From Deltaproteobacteria bacterium (GTDB lineage Bacteria > Desulfobacterota > Desulfobulbia > Desulfobulbales > BM004), in the NCBI GenBank assembly GCA_019312985.1, contig JAFDCC010000258.1, forward strand, positions 1 through 6,035: DNA of 6,035 bases. Direction: 5' to 3'. The notes below the pieces were generated by a model. That model was not told where the DNA came from, did not search any database, and saw only the letters and a list, made by a program, of their open reading frames with translations. Position 1 is the first letter of the stretch. Each line of letters starts with the position of its first letter. Shown one piece after another: positions 5,571-6,035 of the stretch. The translations under genes and the position numbers were made by a program.

Positions 5571-5675
5571 TCTGCTTGACTTCTGCCGAATCAAAGTTAG
5601 TTTTTCGGTATATAAACACAGGCGTTACAGCGGCCCCGGCTCATCCGGCACTGCAGGGGCTTTGCAACAAGACCG

Positions 5676-5701
5676 CCGGCGGCAAACCCCTTGGCCGCCG
5701 G
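5676..5701 (+). promoter_or_regulatory. Strong GC hairpin in the CBS gene leader
   Basis: CCGGCGGC (5676-5683) pairs with GCCGCCGG (5694-5701) around a 10-base loop AAACCCCTTG. The last four bases of its 3' arm also form the start of CCGGGAG (5698-5704), which can pair with CTCCCGG (5738-5744). The two stems cannot form together. There is no T run after either, so transcription termination is unlikely; control of translation or RNA stability would fit better. Confidence 0.5.
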
Positions 5702-5805
5702 GAGGAGGCCGGTGTGTTTCCGCAGCGGCAATTGCATCTCCCGGCAAGGTCACGTAACCTGAAAGAGGAATTGAGCCGGGGAATTGCCGGAAATTCTACT
5801 GCACG

Positions 5806-5814
5806 GGAGGTGAT
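5806..5814 (+). promoter_or_regulatory. Near-perfect ribosome binding site of the CBS gene
   Basis: GGAGGTGAT matches nine bases of the anti-Shine-Dalgarno end of 16S rRNA and lies well spaced before the ATG at 5820. It also contains an out-of-frame ATG (5813-5815), which is not used as a start because its frame has no recognisable protein. Confidence 0.85.
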
Positions 5815-5819
5815 GCGCC

Positions 5820-6035
5820 ATGACAGTTGGGAAGTTCTGCAGCCGCGAGGTAATCGTTGCGGAAAAGGAGAGCAGTGTGACCGAGATTGCCCGGCTCATG
5901 CGGAACCACCATGTCGGTGACGTGGTGATTGTAGAAGGTGGGGAAAAACAAGCCCGGCCCATCGGCATCCTGACGGACCGGGATATCGTTATCGAACTCA
6001 TTGCCTGCGATGTTGCCCTTGACTCGGTCACCGCC
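5820..6035 (+). CDS. CBS-domain protein, N-terminal part (3' end outside window)
   Basis: The frame from ATG 5820 stays open to the window edge, giving 72 residues. It opens as a typical CBS domain: MTVGKFCSREVIVAE (first strand), a helix SSVTEIARLMRNHHVGDVVIVE (19-39) and the signature PIGILTDRDIV (47-57), in which T52-D53-R54-D55 is the usual nucleotide-contact segment. The sequence then enters the region where the second CBS motif would begin (ALDSVTA). Stand-alone CBS-pair proteins of about 130-150 residues bind adenine nucleotides and act as energy sensors or regulators; a larger fusion is possible, as the end is not seen. The residue-7 cysteine is not part of the CBS consensus. The start is secured by GGAGGTGAT at 5806-5814. 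A long inverted-repeat-rich leader precedes it. Confidence 0.93.
   Translation, partial: MTVGKFCSREVIVAEKESSVTEIARLMRNHHVGDVVIVEGGEKQARPIGILTDRDIVIELIACDVALDSVTA

Larger units (their letters stand above)
5462..5819 (+). other. 358-bp non-coding region with inverted repeats, leader of the CBS gene
   Basis: No gene is supported here; open frames crossing it lack ribosome sites and resemble no family. In order it holds a hairpin right after the small Cys gene (GCCGCC 5479-5484 with GGCGGC 5492-5497; no T run, so at best a weak terminator), a C-rich stretch, a tandem 9-bp repeat (5553-5570), an AT-rich box TATATAAA (5609-5616) that could be a -10 but has no good -35 at 16-18 bp, and then roughly 200 bases rich in inverted repeats up to the CBS gene. 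TTGACT at 5576-5581 is too far (27 bp) from the AT box to pair with it. Confidence 0.55.

Noticed and set aside
5192..5619. Minus-strand open frames opposite the small genes
   Set aside because: They are low-complexity, lack a ribosome site and family resemblance, and run opposite genes with better evidence.
5670..5710. c-di-GMP (GEMM) riboswitch, suggested by GGCAAACC
   Set aside because: The rest of the conserved core (such as GACGCAAAGCC and the partner tetraloop receptor) is absent.
5462..5920. Plus-strand open frame of 152 codons across the non-coding region
   Set aside because: It has no ribosome site, its Pro/Arg/Cys-rich composition is typical of a shadow frame, and it overlaps the CBS coding start in another frame.

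Overview
The window looks like ordinary chromosome from a GC-rich Gram-negative bacterium. Gene types and protein style (a FecR/DUF6600 secreted protein, a YrbG-type antiporter, small Cys-rich proteins, strong AGGAGG ribosome sites) recall the Desulfuromonadota (Geobacter/Pelobacter-like). That placement rests on protein recognition alone and is only moderately secure. I see no transposase, integrase, phage gene, CRISPR array, rRNA or tRNA.

Layout. (1) Positions 1-1472, plus strand: the 3' end of an unrecognised charged protein, overlapping by four bases (ATGA) a complete Na+/Ca2+ antiporter of the YrbG/CaxA family. (2) Positions 1473-1645: a convergent gap with a strong hairpin at 1589-1618 that can terminate transcription from both sides. 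(3) Positions 1646-3712, minus strand: a 688-residue exported protein with a signal peptide, a FecR-like beta domain, a Trp/His/Tyr-rich DUF6600 domain and a roughly 300-residue very basic tail that carries an internal 125-bp duplication. (4) Positions 3713-3985: a divergent intergenic region with short direct repeats. (5) Positions 3986-5461, plus strand: a gamma-glutamylcyclotransferase-like protein, the thiol peroxidase Tpx, and two small genes (73 and 61 aa) lying close behind tpx. The second small protein has four cysteines and a basic tail, and it sits in the same frame as the first, separated only by TGA-GCC. (6) Positions 5462-5819: a 358-bp non-coding stretch with GC-rich inverted repeats, some mutually exclusive, ending in a near-perfect ribosome binding site. 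(7) Positions 5820-6035: the start of a CBS-domain protein that runs off the window.

How the genes may work together. The tpx cluster suggests a small peroxide/thiol stress unit: Tpx reduces hydroperoxides, and the two small proteins are probably co-transcribed with it. The cyclotransferase-like gene just upstream may or may not share the transcript. The antiporter and its upstream partner are translationally coupled, which suggests a functional or at least regulatory link.

No clear new defence or mobile system is present. The points most worth a second look are the structured leader of the CBS gene, the TGA-linked small-gene pair behind tpx, and the fast-diverging repeat in the basic tail of the FecR/DUF6600 protein.
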